A DNA stretch of 30,393 nucleotides. Origin: Planctomycetia bacterium (GTDB taxonomy: Bacteria > Planctomycetota > Planctomycetia > Gemmatales > Gemmataceae). The translations under genes were made by a program, and so were the position numbers. Location: the NCBI GenBank assembly GCA_005773755.1, contig SXHE01000861.1, forward strand, positions 1 through 30,393, written 5' to 3'. The number at the start of each line of letters is the position of its first letter. Position 1 is the stretch's first letter. The notes under the pieces were generated by a model, which ran no database searches, was not told the origin of the DNA, and worked only from the letters and a program-made list of their open reading frames with translations. Shown here piece by piece: positions 17,237 through 24,527 of the stretch.

Positions 17237-17253
17237 TCGCGCCGAGGGCGCGA
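17237..17253. repeat. Perfect 7-bp hairpin after the phosphatase gene
   Basis: TCGCGCC and GGCGCGA form a perfect stem with a 3-base loop, 18 bases beyond the phosphatase stop and upstream of the GT4 start. No U-tract follows on the minus strand, so this is at best a weak terminator or an RNA-stability hairpin. No good promoter was found in the rest of this 95-base gap. Confidence 0.35.
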
Positions 17254-17271
17254 CGCACGCACGGCCGGACC

Positions 17272-18612
17272 TTACCCCCGCTTGGCGGGGCGCTTGCCGG
17301 TGCTGCCGCACACGTCGGCGATCTTGCCGTTCTCTTCCACCGCGACGTGGAACCGCTGGTCGCCTTCCAGCTTGTGAACGGTCATGTGGTACGCCTTCGC
17401 CACCTTCGCCAGATACGGGAGCTTCTCCGGCGCGTTCGGCGCGCGGAGCTGACCCCACGAGCCGTCGCCGAGGTAGGGCACGCCGTACTTGTCGACGTGC
17501 CCGCCCTTCAGCGGGTGGGTGCGCTTGAACGTGTGGTCGTGGTGTTCGAGAACGGCGTCCACCGCGTACTTCTCGAACAGCGGGCACCAGTACCGGCGGT
17601 TCTCCGTGCCCGTGCCGCTGCCCGGCTTCTCCTTGATCCCGAACGCCGACAACAGCGTGCTGGAGGGGACCGACGCGGGGCGGTACGACGGGTACGCGGG
17701 GACGTGGTTCGCGGCGATCAGGTGCGGCCGGTCGACGCGCTCCGCGAGCGCCTTGTCGAGCCAGTCGGTTTGCGCCCCGCCGATGGCCGAGACGTGGCCG
17801 CTGTCGAGCAGCACGAGGCTGAGATAGTCGCCGAAGTCCAGCGTGCCGTAGGTCGTGTCCTTGTACAGGCCGTCGAACAGCGGCAGGTAGTACGTCGCGT
17901 CCGACCGCTTGCCCTTGTACCCGCCCTTGACCTCGTGGTTGCCGATGCACGTCACCATCGGGATCAGTCGGCCCTTCGGGTCGATCATGTACTTCGAGTA
18001 GTTTTGCAAGAACTGGATCGCGGTCTTCGCGCTGGTGCCGTTGTCGTAGCCCAGGTCGCCGCCGATGAGCGCGAAGTACGGCTCCTGCTTGGCCGCGATC
18101 TGGTTGGTACCGATGGCGTGCGGGCCGGTGCCGCAGTCGCCGCCGGACACCCAGGTGAAGGTGTTCGTGGCCTTCGCCGGCATCGTGCGAAACCGGCACA
18201 CCTGCGGGTCGGTGCCGATCTTGAGCAGGTACTCGGTGCCCGGCTTCAGCCCGGTGAACTCGGCCCGGTGAACCTTCATCGCCGTGTTGCCGAACGCCTT
18301 CTGAACCACGTTCGCCGCGACCCAGTCGTCCTTGGTGTTGGCCTGCGACACGCGGGCCGAGACGGGCGCGCCGGCCGTCGGTCCGACCCACTGTGCGGTG
18401 ATCGTGGTCGTGGGGTCCTGGCTCCACGTCAGGAACAGAGTGTCCTGGTGCTTCAGGTTGGTGGGCAGCGCCTCGACCGCGCGCGGGGCCGGGGCGAGTT
18501 CGAGCGACTCGCGCGGCAGCGGGGCCACGTCTACATCGGAGGCGGAGGCATACCCGGCGAACAGCGCGGCGGCAGACGAGCGCAGAAACGCACGACGGTT
18601 CGGAGTGGTCAT
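17272..18612 (-). CDS. Tat-exported purple-acid-phosphatase-like metallophosphoesterase
   Basis: The 446-residue protein starts with a twin-arginine signal (NRRAFLRSSAAALFAG), so it should be exported folded. A fibronectin-III-like purple acid phosphatase N-domain (TLFLTWSQDPTTTITAQWVG) covers about residues 50-145. The metallophosphoesterase domain then shows the metal-site blocks in order: GDCG near 157, GGDLGY near 184, GNHE near 224, NHVPAY near 300 and HHDHTFKRT near 357. It probably hydrolyses phosphate mono- or diesters outside the cytoplasm. I chose ATG 18612 because it places the Tat motif at the N-terminus; the frame is open further to 18735 but that part reads as non-coding and overlaps the terminator region. 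There is no clear Shine-Dalgarno or promoter in the 125 bases upstream. Confidence 0.9.
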   Translation of the reverse strand: MTTPNRRAFLRSSAAALFAGYASASDVDVAPLPRESLELAPAPRAVEALPTNLKHQDTLFLTWSQDPTTTITAQWVGPTAGAPVSARVSQANTKDDWVAANVVQKAFGNTAMKVHRAEFTGLKPGTEYLLKIGTDPQVCRFRTMPAKATNTFTWVSGGDCGTGPHAIGTNQIAAKQEPYFALIGGDLGYDNGTSAKTAIQFLQNYSKYMIDPKGRLIPMVTCIGNHEVKGGYKGKRSDATYYLPLFDGLYKDTTYGTLDFGDYLSLVLLDSGHVSAIGGAQTDWLDKALAERVDRPHLIAANHVPAYPSYRPASVPSSTLLSAFGIKEKPGSGTGTENRRYWCPLFEKYAVDAVLEHHDHTFKRTHPLKGGHVDKYGVPYLGDGSWGQLRAPNAPEKLPYLAKVAKAYHMTVHKLEGDQRFHVAVEENGKIADVCGSTGKRPAKRG

Positions 18613-18736
18613 TGTGGCAGCGTGGGAGCGGGGGTGCGAAGGCGGTGGGTGGCAGCTACAGATATGGTGCCGGATGGCGCGCGAGAAAGGAAGGGGCAAG
18701 TGCGGATTTTCGCAGACCCTTCGCGCGAGCGACACG

Positions 18737-18764
18737 AAAAATGCCCAGGGCGTTACCCTGGGCA
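18737..18764 (-). terminator. Rho-independent terminator after the two-module secreted protein gene
   Basis: TGCCCAGGG and CCCTGGGCA form a perfect 9-bp stem with a 5-base loop, followed on the minus strand directly by TTTTTC. It lies 36 bases after the stop of the 18801-19892 gene and before the phosphatase gene, so the phosphatase must have its own promoter. Confidence 0.82.
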
Positions 18765-18800
18765 GAGGAATCGCGGTCCTCCTGACTGCTACCGCGCCGC

Positions 18801-19892
18801 CTACTTCTTCTCGACCGCCGGTGCAACGGGCAGGATCACGTTACCACCGGCGCGTCCCTGGATGATGATGCCGGGCTGAATCACGGGCAGCGGCGGCGCG
18901 GGCGGATTGACGCCGGGGGCTACCGGTAGCGCCTTCGGGTCTGCGGTCTTCTTCTTGGTCTGATCGACGATCGGATTCGGAACAACCAGTTCCGGGCCGA
19001 CGAGCACGAGCACGTCGCGGTGGAACGCCTTGAGGTACGCCTCGTCGGGCATCTGGTTGTTGCCGGCCACGACGACCATGCCGCCGGCCGCGAGCTGGCG
19101 CAGGGCGGCGGTCCGCGGGATCAGTTTGCCGGTCACGTCGTAGGCGTCGAACTTCACGTCCGCGAGCGGCTTGTTGACGACCTTACCACCGTACTGCTGC
19201 GCGCCGTAGTCGATGTATCCAATGTCGCCGCGGAACCCGCGCCCGCCCTTCCACGCCCGACCCCCGCCGTCGAGCATCATTTCGTCGTAGTAGACGCCGC
19301 CGTTCGGGTTCAACGGCAAACTGGTACACGGGGCGAGCACCTTGCCGCTGTCGTCGGCCCCGAGCATGGTGAGCCGCGGGGCCGGGGTGGTGGGCAGCGT
19401 GCCGCCGCCGAACTGCGGCTGCGCGTGCGACAGCCCGTCGGCGACCATCACGACCGTGTCCGCGCCGACCGCGCGGAGCCACGTCTTCGCGATCGGCTTG
19501 CCGTCGGCGCTGGCCAGCATCGTGGCCCCGTTCTTCACGCGGCTCGTCGCCTCAGCGACCGTTAGCGGCTTACCGTCGGCCGTGGCGAACGTCCCGTTGA
19601 AATCGGCCAGCGACTTGTTGAGGTAGGTCGTGGTCACGATGTCCTGATCGACGTTCTTCTGCACCTGGCGCTGGACGGGCTTGCCGTCCACCATCACCTG
19701 TTCGATGGTGAAGTAGGTGTTAGTGACCGTGACCTTCGTGGGCACGGTTCCGATGATGCGGACCGCGCCGGCGGCGTCGGCCTTGAGCGCGAGGACGCGC
19801 GGGGCCGGGCCGGTCTCGGTCGGGTTAGTATCGCGCGGGAGCGGGGCGGCGGGCGCGAGCAGCGCCGCGGACAACAGTAAGGAGGGGTTCAT
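18801..19892 (-). CDS. Secreted protein with two tandem copies of a lineage-specific module
   Basis: A 363-residue protein with a short hydrophobic N-terminus (MNPSLLLSAALLAPAAPLP) that looks like a signal peptide. ATG 19892 has GGAG 11 bases upstream; the longer form would start at TTG 19919. Residues about 31-155 and about 170-300 are two copies of a module that opens with PRxLxLxADxxGxV and has ADGKPL or TGKLI near its middle. The second copy closes with YLKAFHRDVLVLVGPELVVPN, which matches the close of the single module in the neighbouring 20044-20688 gene. The C-terminus is a Pro-rich tail (about 310-350) ending in two lysines. A Gly-rich segment near residues 215-240 is specific to copy two. 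Family and function unknown; likely periplasmic or surface-located. It is followed by a strong terminator. Confidence 0.8.
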   Translation of the reverse strand: MNPSLLLSAALLAPAAPLPRDTNPTETGPAPRVLALKADAAGAVRIIGTVPTKVTVTNTYFTIEQVMVDGKPVQRQVQKNVDQDIVTTTYLNKSLADFNGTFATADGKPLTVAEATSRVKNGATMLASADGKPIAKTWLRAVGADTVVMVADGLSHAQPQFGGGTLPTTPAPRLTMLGADDSGKVLAPCTSLPLNPNGGVYYDEMMLDGGGRAWKGGRGFRGDIGYIDYGAQQYGGKVVNKPLADVKFDAYDVTGKLIPRTAALRQLAAGGMVVVAGNNQMPDEAYLKAFHRDVLVLVGPELVVPNPIVDQTKKKTADPKALPVAPGVNPPAPPLPVIQPGIIIQGRAGGNVILPVAPAVEKK

Positions 19893-19928
19893 CGCGGCGA
19901 GTCTCCGTGAAACGGACAATCGACTACA

Positions 19929-19961
19929 CCAAATAAGATACCCCGGCGGAAGGCCGGGGTA
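19929..19961 (-). terminator. Probable terminator upstream of the two-module protein gene
   Basis: TACCCCGGC and GCCGGGGTA form a perfect 9-bp stem with a 5-base loop; on the minus strand TATCTTATTT follows. This would stop transcripts from the 20044-20688 gene before the 18801-19892 gene starts. The tail is U-rich but interrupted, so termination may be partial. Confidence 0.5.
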
Positions 19962-19998
19962 AAGGCGCTGATTGGCGTGTTACATTCATGGGACACGG

Positions 19999-20032
19999 GC
20001 GAAGCCGCAAGGGGAGCCGCTTGCGGCTTCGC
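19999..20032. repeat. Perfect 13-bp palindromic hairpin
   Basis: GCGAAGCCGCAAG and CTTGCGGCTTCGC form a perfect 13-bp stem with an 8-base loop, 12 bases after the stop of the 20044-20688 gene. No U-tract follows. It looks more like a dispersed palindromic repeat or an mRNA 3'-end stabiliser than a classical terminator; a second hairpin (19939-19961) lies just beyond it. Confidence 0.6.
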
Positions 20033-20043
20033 GAGTACCAACC

Positions 20044-20688
20044 TTACTTCTCAGGAGCCGGCACCGGGGCCGGCAGCACCGGCAGGGCCGGGGCGATCTC
20101 GATCTGGATCACGCCGGGCTGGATCTGGATGCCGGGGGGCAGCGGGACGACGTTACCGGGCAGCGGCTGAATCTGGATCGGCGGGCGCGGGCGGATGCCG
20201 CCGGGACCGCCGGGGAACGGCTTGCCGATGTTGTTCTGGTTCATCGGCACCAGCTCCGGCGACGCGAGCACCAGCACGTCGTCCTTGAACAGCTTCAGGT
20301 AGTTCGGGCTGACCGGCTTGCCGTCGGCCGAAACCACCACTACGCCGCCGGTCTTCAGCTTCGCCACGGCGTCGGCCACTTCCAGCCTTTTGCCGTCCGC
20401 GGTCGTGACCTTCAGCTCCTTCACGTCGCCCAGTTCGACCGTCGCGTACTTGGTGACAGGCACTTCGCGAGTAATGACGGCCGGCGCGCCGCCGTTCGGG
20501 TTCACCGCGTTGCCCTGACCGATGACGACCTTCTGCATCTCGGTCCGCATGACCGTGACCATGATCTTGCCGCTGGCGTCGGCCTTGAGTTCCAGCAGTT
20601 GCGGCATGGGACCGCCCGCGACCGGAGTGGTCGGGGCGACGGGAACCGGCGCGGCGAGCGCCATCGAGAGCACGAACGAAGTCATCAT
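20044..20688 (-). CDS. Secreted protein with one copy of the lineage-specific module
   Basis: A 214-residue protein starting with MMTSFVLSMALAAPVPVAP, a short signal-peptide-like segment lacking the usual positive charge. GGAGG lies 8 bases before ATG 20688. Residues about 29-150 are one copy of the module found twice in the downstream gene: PQLLELKADASGKI, then VKELKVTTADGKRLEVADA, then GGVVVVSADGKPV and YLKLFKDDVLVLASPELV. The rest is a Pro/Ile/Gln-rich tail ending PAPVPAPEK. The two neighbouring genes therefore look like paralogues that differ in module number. Function unknown. Possible -10 at 20781-20786. Confidence 0.78.
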   Translation of the reverse strand: MMTSFVLSMALAAPVPVAPTTPVAGGPMPQLLELKADASGKIMVTVMRTEMQKVVIGQGNAVNPNGGAPAVITREVPVTKYATVELGDVKELKVTTADGKRLEVADAVAKLKTGGVVVVSADGKPVSPNYLKLFKDDVLVLASPELVPMNQNNIGKPFPGGPGGIRPRPPIQIQPLPGNVVPLPPGIQIQPGVIQIEIAPALPVLPAPVPAPEK

Positions 20689-20780
20689 TGCGAAAACCTC
20701 CGAGGACGACTGGAGAGGGAGCGGGTCGATCCCGCGCGAGCGGCGGGCATCCCTATGAGACGAGATACCCGATACCAGAG

Positions 20781-20786
20781 ATTGTA
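20781..20786 (-). promoter_or_regulatory. Possible -10 element for the one-module secreted protein gene
   Basis: TACAAT on the minus strand, with only a weak -35 (TTTCGA) 17 bases upstream, sits in the 153-base gap before this gene, giving a leader of about 85 bases that includes a GCGGG/CCCGC hairpin at 20721-20735. A TTTTTT run at about 20810-20815, after weakly paired GC-rich sequence, could end the molybdoenzyme transcript. Confidence 0.4.
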
Positions 20787-20841
20787 GGAAGCCGGGTTCG
20801 CGCTCGAAAAAATCCGGGAAAAGCGGCCCGCAGCCCGCACA

Positions 20842-21498
20842 TTACAGCGCCCAGCGGCCGGGGCGCTCGCTGTCGGGGCGGAACCGCTCGCCGTCGCCGT
20901 TGTCGCCGCCGTCCCACGGGTTCCCGCGCATGTGGTAGCCCCCGTGGTCGAAGCTCTCCCAGTAGCCGGGGCGGTCGGCCTCCATGAACTCGACCCCGCG
21001 GACCCACTTCGCGCTCTTCCAGGCGTACAGCTTCGGCACCACCAACCGCAGCGGGAAGCCGTGGTCCGGGGTCAGCGGGTCGCCGTTATGGTGGGTCGCG
21101 AACAGGCAGTCGTCGGCGAAGAAGTCGTCGATGGGCAGGTTCGTGCTGAACCCGTACTCGCAGTGGACCATCACGAACTTGGCCCGCGGCGAGATCGTGA
21201 CGTGGTTCCGCAACTCACGGCTGCTGATGCCTTCCCACAGGTTGTCGAGCTTGCTCCAGCGCGTGACGCAGTGCATGTCCGCGAACACGCGCACCCGCGG
21301 CAGCGCGGCGAACTCGGCCCAACTGAACTGCTTCACCTTGTCCACGAGCGGAATCGGGAAGACGCTGAAGTCCCACTTCGCCGGGTCGAAGGGCGGCACG
21401 CTGCCGGCGTGCAGCACCGGCCACTTCTGCGTAACAACCTGGCGCGGCGGCAACCGGTTCCCGCGCTGCGTGTCCGAGCTGATGATCGGTTCGTCCAT
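20842..21498 (-). CDS. Sulfite-oxidase-like molybdopterin-dependent oxidoreductase (cytoplasmic)
   Basis: A 218-residue protein of the oxidoreductase molybdopterin-binding (SUOX/MsrP) superfamily. The molybdenum-ligand cysteine is Cys77 in DMHCVTRWSKLDN; later blocks are VMVHCEYGFSTNLPIDDFFADD, THHNGDPLTPDHGFPLRLVVP and LYAWKSAKWVRGVEF. The N-terminus (RLPPRQVVTQKWPVLHAGSVP) is typical of the small 'sulfite oxidase-like' group and is not a signal peptide. There is no dimerisation or haem domain, so it should use an external electron partner. It lies 3 bases after the flavin reductase stop with GAGGT as ribosome site, so the two are almost certainly co-translated. Substrate unknown; sulfoxide or N-oxide reduction is an inference from relatives. 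Confidence 0.88.
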   Translation of the reverse strand: MDEPIISSDTQRGNRLPPRQVVTQKWPVLHAGSVPPFDPAKWDFSVFPIPLVDKVKQFSWAEFAALPRVRVFADMHCVTRWSKLDNLWEGISSRELRNHVTISPRAKFVMVHCEYGFSTNLPIDDFFADDCLFATHHNGDPLTPDHGFPLRLVVPKLYAWKSAKWVRGVEFMEADRPGYWESFDHGGYHMRGNPWDGGDNGDGERFRPDSERPGRWAL

Positions 21499-21501
21499 GC
21501 T

Positions 21502-21987
21502 TCAATACCTCAGCCCGTTCTTCCGCAGGTGAACAGTGGGCTTGCCGTCGTGCAGGACGCCGCCACTTTCGACGCGGGCGATCAGGAGAGTGTGGTCGCC
21601 GGCGTCGGCGCTGCCCGCCACACGGCACACCAGGTACGCATGAGCGGCTAGCAGGATCGGCGGCGTGTCGGCATCGCGGCGCACGTCGAGTCCGGTGAAG
21701 GCCGGTTCGCCGGGCGCGAAGCCCTTCCCGAAGTGCGCGACCAGCGCCTTCCCGCCTTCCGGTAGCACGTTCAGCACGAACGGCGCGCCGTCCGCTAGCG
21801 ATTCGAGCACCTCGCGCTGCTTGTTCACCGCGACCGTCACCTGCGGCGGCTCGAACGAGCACTGCTGAACCCAGCTCGCCAGCATCCCGGTTTCGGTGGC
21901 CCCGGAGCCGGCGGTCAGCACGAACAGGCCGCTGGGGATGCGGCCCAGCGCCGCGGCGAGCGAATCGGAAGCGGTCGCGTCGTTCAT
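21502..21987 (-). CDS. Flavin reductase-like (FMN-binding) protein
   Basis: A 161-residue protein of the flavin reductase / DIM6-NTAB family, which binds FMN and reduces free flavin with NAD(P)H. The N-terminal ALGRIPSGLFVLTAG is the family's hallmark; MLASWVQQCSFEPPQVTVAVNKQ and PFVLNVLPEGGKALVAHFGKGF follow, and GDHTLLIARVESGG is the conserved segment near the end. The frame stays open upstream to 23940, but that part is the shadow of the opposite-strand kinase, so ATG 21987 is chosen. It has no Shine-Dalgarno, but a good promoter ends 7 bases before ATG, suggesting a leaderless mRNA. First gene of a two-gene unit with the molybdoenzyme; it may supply its electrons. Confidence 0.88.
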   Translation of the reverse strand: MNDATASDSLAAALGRIPSGLFVLTAGSGATETGMLASWVQQCSFEPPQVTVAVNKQREVLESLADGAPFVLNVLPEGGKALVAHFGKGFAPGEPAFTGLDVRRDADTPPILLAAHAYLVCRVAGSADAGDHTLLIARVESGGVLHDGKPTVHLRKNGLRY

Positions 21988-21994
21988 GCCGCTT

Positions 21995-22023
21995 ATGCTA
22001 CCGCCGGCGTACCCGGCTGTCAC
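21995..22023 (-). promoter_or_regulatory. Promoter for flavin reductase, probable leaderless transcript
   Basis: On the minus strand GTGACA (22018-22023), 17 bases, then TAGCAT (21995-22000). Only 7 bases separate the -10 box from ATG 21987, so transcription would begin at or next to the start codon. Confidence 0.55.
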
Positions 22024-22055
22024 CGACTCAGGTTCCGCGCGCGCCCGCATCCCGG

Positions 22056-22061
22056 TAGAAT
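22056..22061 (+). promoter_or_regulatory. -10 element for the Ser/Thr kinase gene
   Basis: TAGAAT, 10 bases before ATG 22072, with only a poor -35 (TTCCGC) 17 bases upstream. No Shine-Dalgarno precedes the ATG. The mRNA leader would be only a few bases long. The 84-base gap thus holds two short divergent promoters. Confidence 0.4.
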
Positions 22062-22071
22062 TACCTCCGTC

Positions 22072-23931
22072 ATGAACGACCCCGCGCTCCCACCGATCCC
22101 GGACCCCGTGCGCCCGCACTTCGCGGCCGGCGACCCGGTGGACCGCGCCGAGAACTGGCTGCTGGTGGGCGAACTGGGCCGCGGCGGGTTCGGAGAGGTG
22201 TGGCTCGCGCGGCACGAGTGGAAGGACGAGCTGCGCGCGGTGAAGTTCTGCACGCACCCGGACGTGCGGCACCGGCTCATCGCCCACGAGAAGACCGTGC
22301 TGCTCCGCGTCATGCGCACGGCCGGCGAGCACCCGAACATCGTCCCGCTGCTCGAATACTCGTTGAAGGCCGAGAGTCCCTGGTTGATGTACGAGTTCGT
22401 ACCGGGCGGCACGCTCGCGGACGTGATCGACTGCGCGCGCGAGTTGACCCCGCGCGAGCGGTTCGCGGGCGCGGTGCGGACGCTGCACGCGGTCGCCGGC
22501 GCGCTGGCCGCGCTGCACCGCCTCGACCCGCCCATCGTTCACCGCGACCTGAAGCCGCATAACGTCCTGATGTCCGACGGCGTGCCGCGCGTCACCGACT
22601 TCGGCCTGGGCGGGGTGGCCGCCGCCGCGCCGCCGACCGACGAGACCCGCGTGTTCGTCGATCACTCCGTGCGCCTGCCCACGCTGTTGCGCCACGCCGG
22701 GAGTTTGCGGTACGCGCCCCCGGAGCAGATGCACGGCAGCGCCCCCAGCCCGCGCGACGACGTGTTCGCGCTCGGCGTCATGGCCTACCAGATGCTGACC
22801 GGTGATCTGAAGAGCGTGCCCGGCGCGGACGCGGCCGACGAGCTGCGCGACCTGGGCGTGCCGGAACTGTTCGCCGCGCTCGTGGTGCGGAGCGTCGCGA
22901 ACCGGCCCGACCGCCGACCGGCCGACGCGACCGAGTGGCAGGCGCTCGTCGCGCCGTTGCTCGCGACCGAAGCCGTCGCGCTCCCGGTCGCGCCGGCGGT
23001 TCTGGCCGACGAACAGCGCGAACGGGCCGAGGCCGACTACCGGTGCGGCGAGGAGTGCTACACCGGGCGCGGCGCGCTTCAGGACTACGCGAAGGCCCGC
23101 GAGTTTTTCGAGCGGGCCGCGGCGCTGGGCCACGCGGAAGCGGAGTTCCGCCTGGGCTGGCTGCACGACCACGGCCGCGGGGTGCCCCGCGACGCCGCGA
23201 CCGCCCGCGCCTGGTACGAGCGCGGCGCGGCGCGGGGCAGCGCGAACGCACAGTACAACCTCGGCGTGCTGTACAAGAAGGGCCGCGGGGTGCCGCGCGA
23301 CCCGGCGACGGCCCGCGACTGGTGGGAGCGCGCCGCCGCGAGCGGGCACCCGACGGCGCAGGCCTTTCTCGGCTCGCTCTACCAGAACGGCGACGGCGTG
23401 CCGCGCGACGGCGCGAAGGCTCGCGAGTGGTTCGAGAAAGCCGCACTGCAAGGCGACGCGACCGCACAGAGCAACCTCGGCGGGCTGTACCACGAGGGCG
23501 AGGGCGGCCCGCGCGACGTGGCGAAGGCGCGCGAGTGGTACGAGCGGGCCGCGGCGCAGGGCGACGCCGACGCGCAGTTCAACCTCGGCGTACTGTTCGA
23601 CGCCGGCGACGGGGTGCCGCGCGACATCGCACAGGCCCGTGAATGGTGGACGAAGGCCGCGGCCCGCGGGCACCCCGGCGCGCAGTACAACTTGGGTGCA
23701 CTGCACCACAACGGCGAGAGCGTGCCGCAGGACTTCGCCACGGCGCGCGAGTGGTACGAGAAGGCCGCGGCACAGGGCGACCCGGACGCGCAGTTCAACC
23801 TGGCCGCGCTGTGCGAGGGCGGGCACGGCGGCGCGAAGAACCTGCCCCGCGCGCTCGACCTGTACCGCCGCGCCGCGTCGCAGGGCCACCCCGACGCCCG
23901 CACCGCACTGGAGCGCCTGGAAGCGGAGTAG
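22072..23931 (+). CDS. Soluble Ser/Thr protein kinase fused to eight Sel1-like repeats
   Basis: A 619-residue protein and the only plus-strand gene. Residues about 28-305 are a PknB-type kinase domain: glycine loop LGRGGFGEV, ATP-binding Lys58 in AVKF, catalytic HRDLKPHN with Asp159, DFG with Asp176, and APPEQM after an activation segment of about 45 residues. All catalytic residues are present, so it should be active. From residue 323 to 610 come eight Sel1-like repeats of 36 residues each, with consensus YNLGxLYxxGxGVPRDxAxAREWYERAAAQGxxxAQ in outline. There is no membrane span, unlike many bacterial kinases. Sel1 repeats bind proteins, so the repeats probably choose partners or substrates. 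The repeats are close to each other in sequence, pointing to recent internal duplication. It converges on the 23973-24524 gene. Confidence 0.95.
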   Translation: MNDPALPPIPDPVRPHFAAGDPVDRAENWLLVGELGRGGFGEVWLARHEWKDELRAVKFCTHPDVRHRLIAHEKTVLLRVMRTAGEHPNIVPLLEYSLKAESPWLMYEFVPGGTLADVIDCARELTPRERFAGAVRTLHAVAGALAALHRLDPPIVHRDLKPHNVLMSDGVPRVTDFGLGGVAAAAPPTDETRVFVDHSVRLPTLLRHAGSLRYAPPEQMHGSAPSPRDDVFALGVMAYQMLTGDLKSVPGADAADELRDLGVPELFAALVVRSVANRPDRRPADATEWQALVAPLLATEAVALPVAPAVLADEQRERAEADYRCGEECYTGRGALQDYAKAREFFERAAALGHAEAEFRLGWLHDHGRGVPRDAATARAWYERGAARGSANAQYNLGVLYKKGRGVPRDPATARDWWERAAASGHPTAQAFLGSLYQNGDGVPRDGAKAREWFEKAALQGDATAQSNLGGLYHEGEGGPRDVAKAREWYERAAAQGDADAQFNLGVLFDAGDGVPRDIAQAREWWTKAAARGHPGAQYNLGALHHNGESVPQDFATAREWYEKAAAQGDPDAQFNLAALCEGGHGGAKNLPRALDLYRRAASQGHPDARTALERLEAE

Positions 23932-23959
23932 AGTGCCCAACGCGGACGATCAGTGGACA

Positions 23960-23972
23960 GTGGCGAAGCCAC
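23960..23972. terminator. Small hairpin between convergent genes
   Basis: GTGGC and GCCAC form a 5-bp stem with a GAA loop in the 41-base gap between the kinase stop and the stop of the minus-strand gene. It may end both transcripts but lacks a U-tract on either side, so the call is weak. Confidence 0.25.
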
Positions 23973-24524
23973 CTACCCGCGCTCACCGCGAAGACATGCC
24001 TCCAACTCCTCGACCAGAGCAACACGTTCCGCTGTCTCGAAGTCGTGCAGCGGCGCGTCCCAATCGACCGCGAGTGGGCCCGATGCGTGCCTGTGGTCGT
24101 TAGAATCGACAGCGACGAGCGACAACACCTGCAAGCGGTATCGCCCGATCACCGGAGGTCCGGCATCGACGCGCCAGTCAACATCAATGGCACGCCGAAG
24201 GTGTTCGTTGGTCGCCTGAAACAGGTTCTGGAAGCCGCCGTGACTGTCTGACGTAGGGTCGATGTCATCTTCCGCGAAGCTGTTCCAGCCGATGAGCCAG
24301 CCCGACGGGATGCGCAGCGGTTGCTGCCATTCCTTCGGAGCGGCAACGGGGGCGAGTCGGAAGTGATCGCCGTCGAGAACCACGGCCGCGCCGAGGACTT
24401 GCTCGGCGTCGACGTCGGCCCACCGCTGACACCACGCGCACCAGAACCGCCCATCGGTGAGCGTCAGTCGTTCGGAGCGCCGGCACGCGCGGCAGCGGAC
24501 GAGGGTAACAGCGGGTTCGATCAC
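23973..24524 (-). CDS. Small zinc-ribbon protein of unknown function
   Basis: A 183-residue protein not matching any family I recognise. The N-terminus has a zinc ribbon, Cys11-x2-Cys14, 14 residues, Cys29-x2-Cys32. The remainder is Trp- and Asp-rich with no signal peptide or membrane span (LRIPSGWLIGWNSFAEDDIDP in the centre), so it is probably cytoplasmic. GTG 24524 lies 3 bases after the recN stop and is preceded by GGGGGTGAGG, so translation is coupled to recN. Co-expression with recN may mean a DNA-repair-related or merely a piggyback role; the evidence does not decide. Confidence 0.75.
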   Translation of the reverse strand: MIEPAVTLVRCRACRRSERLTLTDGRFWCAWCQRWADVDAEQVLGAAVVLDGDHFRLAPVAAPKEWQQPLRIPSGWLIGWNSFAEDDIDPTSDSHGGFQNLFQATNEHLRRAIDVDWRVDAGPPVIGRYRLQVLSLVAVDSNDHRHASGPLAVDWDAPLHDFETAERVALVEELEACLRGERG

Positions 24525-24527
24525 GCC

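Noticed and set aside
17230..18879. 549-codon open frame on the plus strand
   Set aside because: Runs antisense across the phosphatase gene and a terminator, with Arg/Val-rich composition and no domain.
23038..23900. DNA-level tandem repeat or CRISPR-like periodicity of 108 bases
   Set aside because: The period equals 36 codons and reflects Sel1 protein repeats; units are not identical and there are no spacers.
21988..23940. N-terminal extension of the flavin reductase through the kinase region
   Set aside because: Antisense to the Sel1 repeats; the periodic Arg/Val-rich sequence is the mirror of those repeats.
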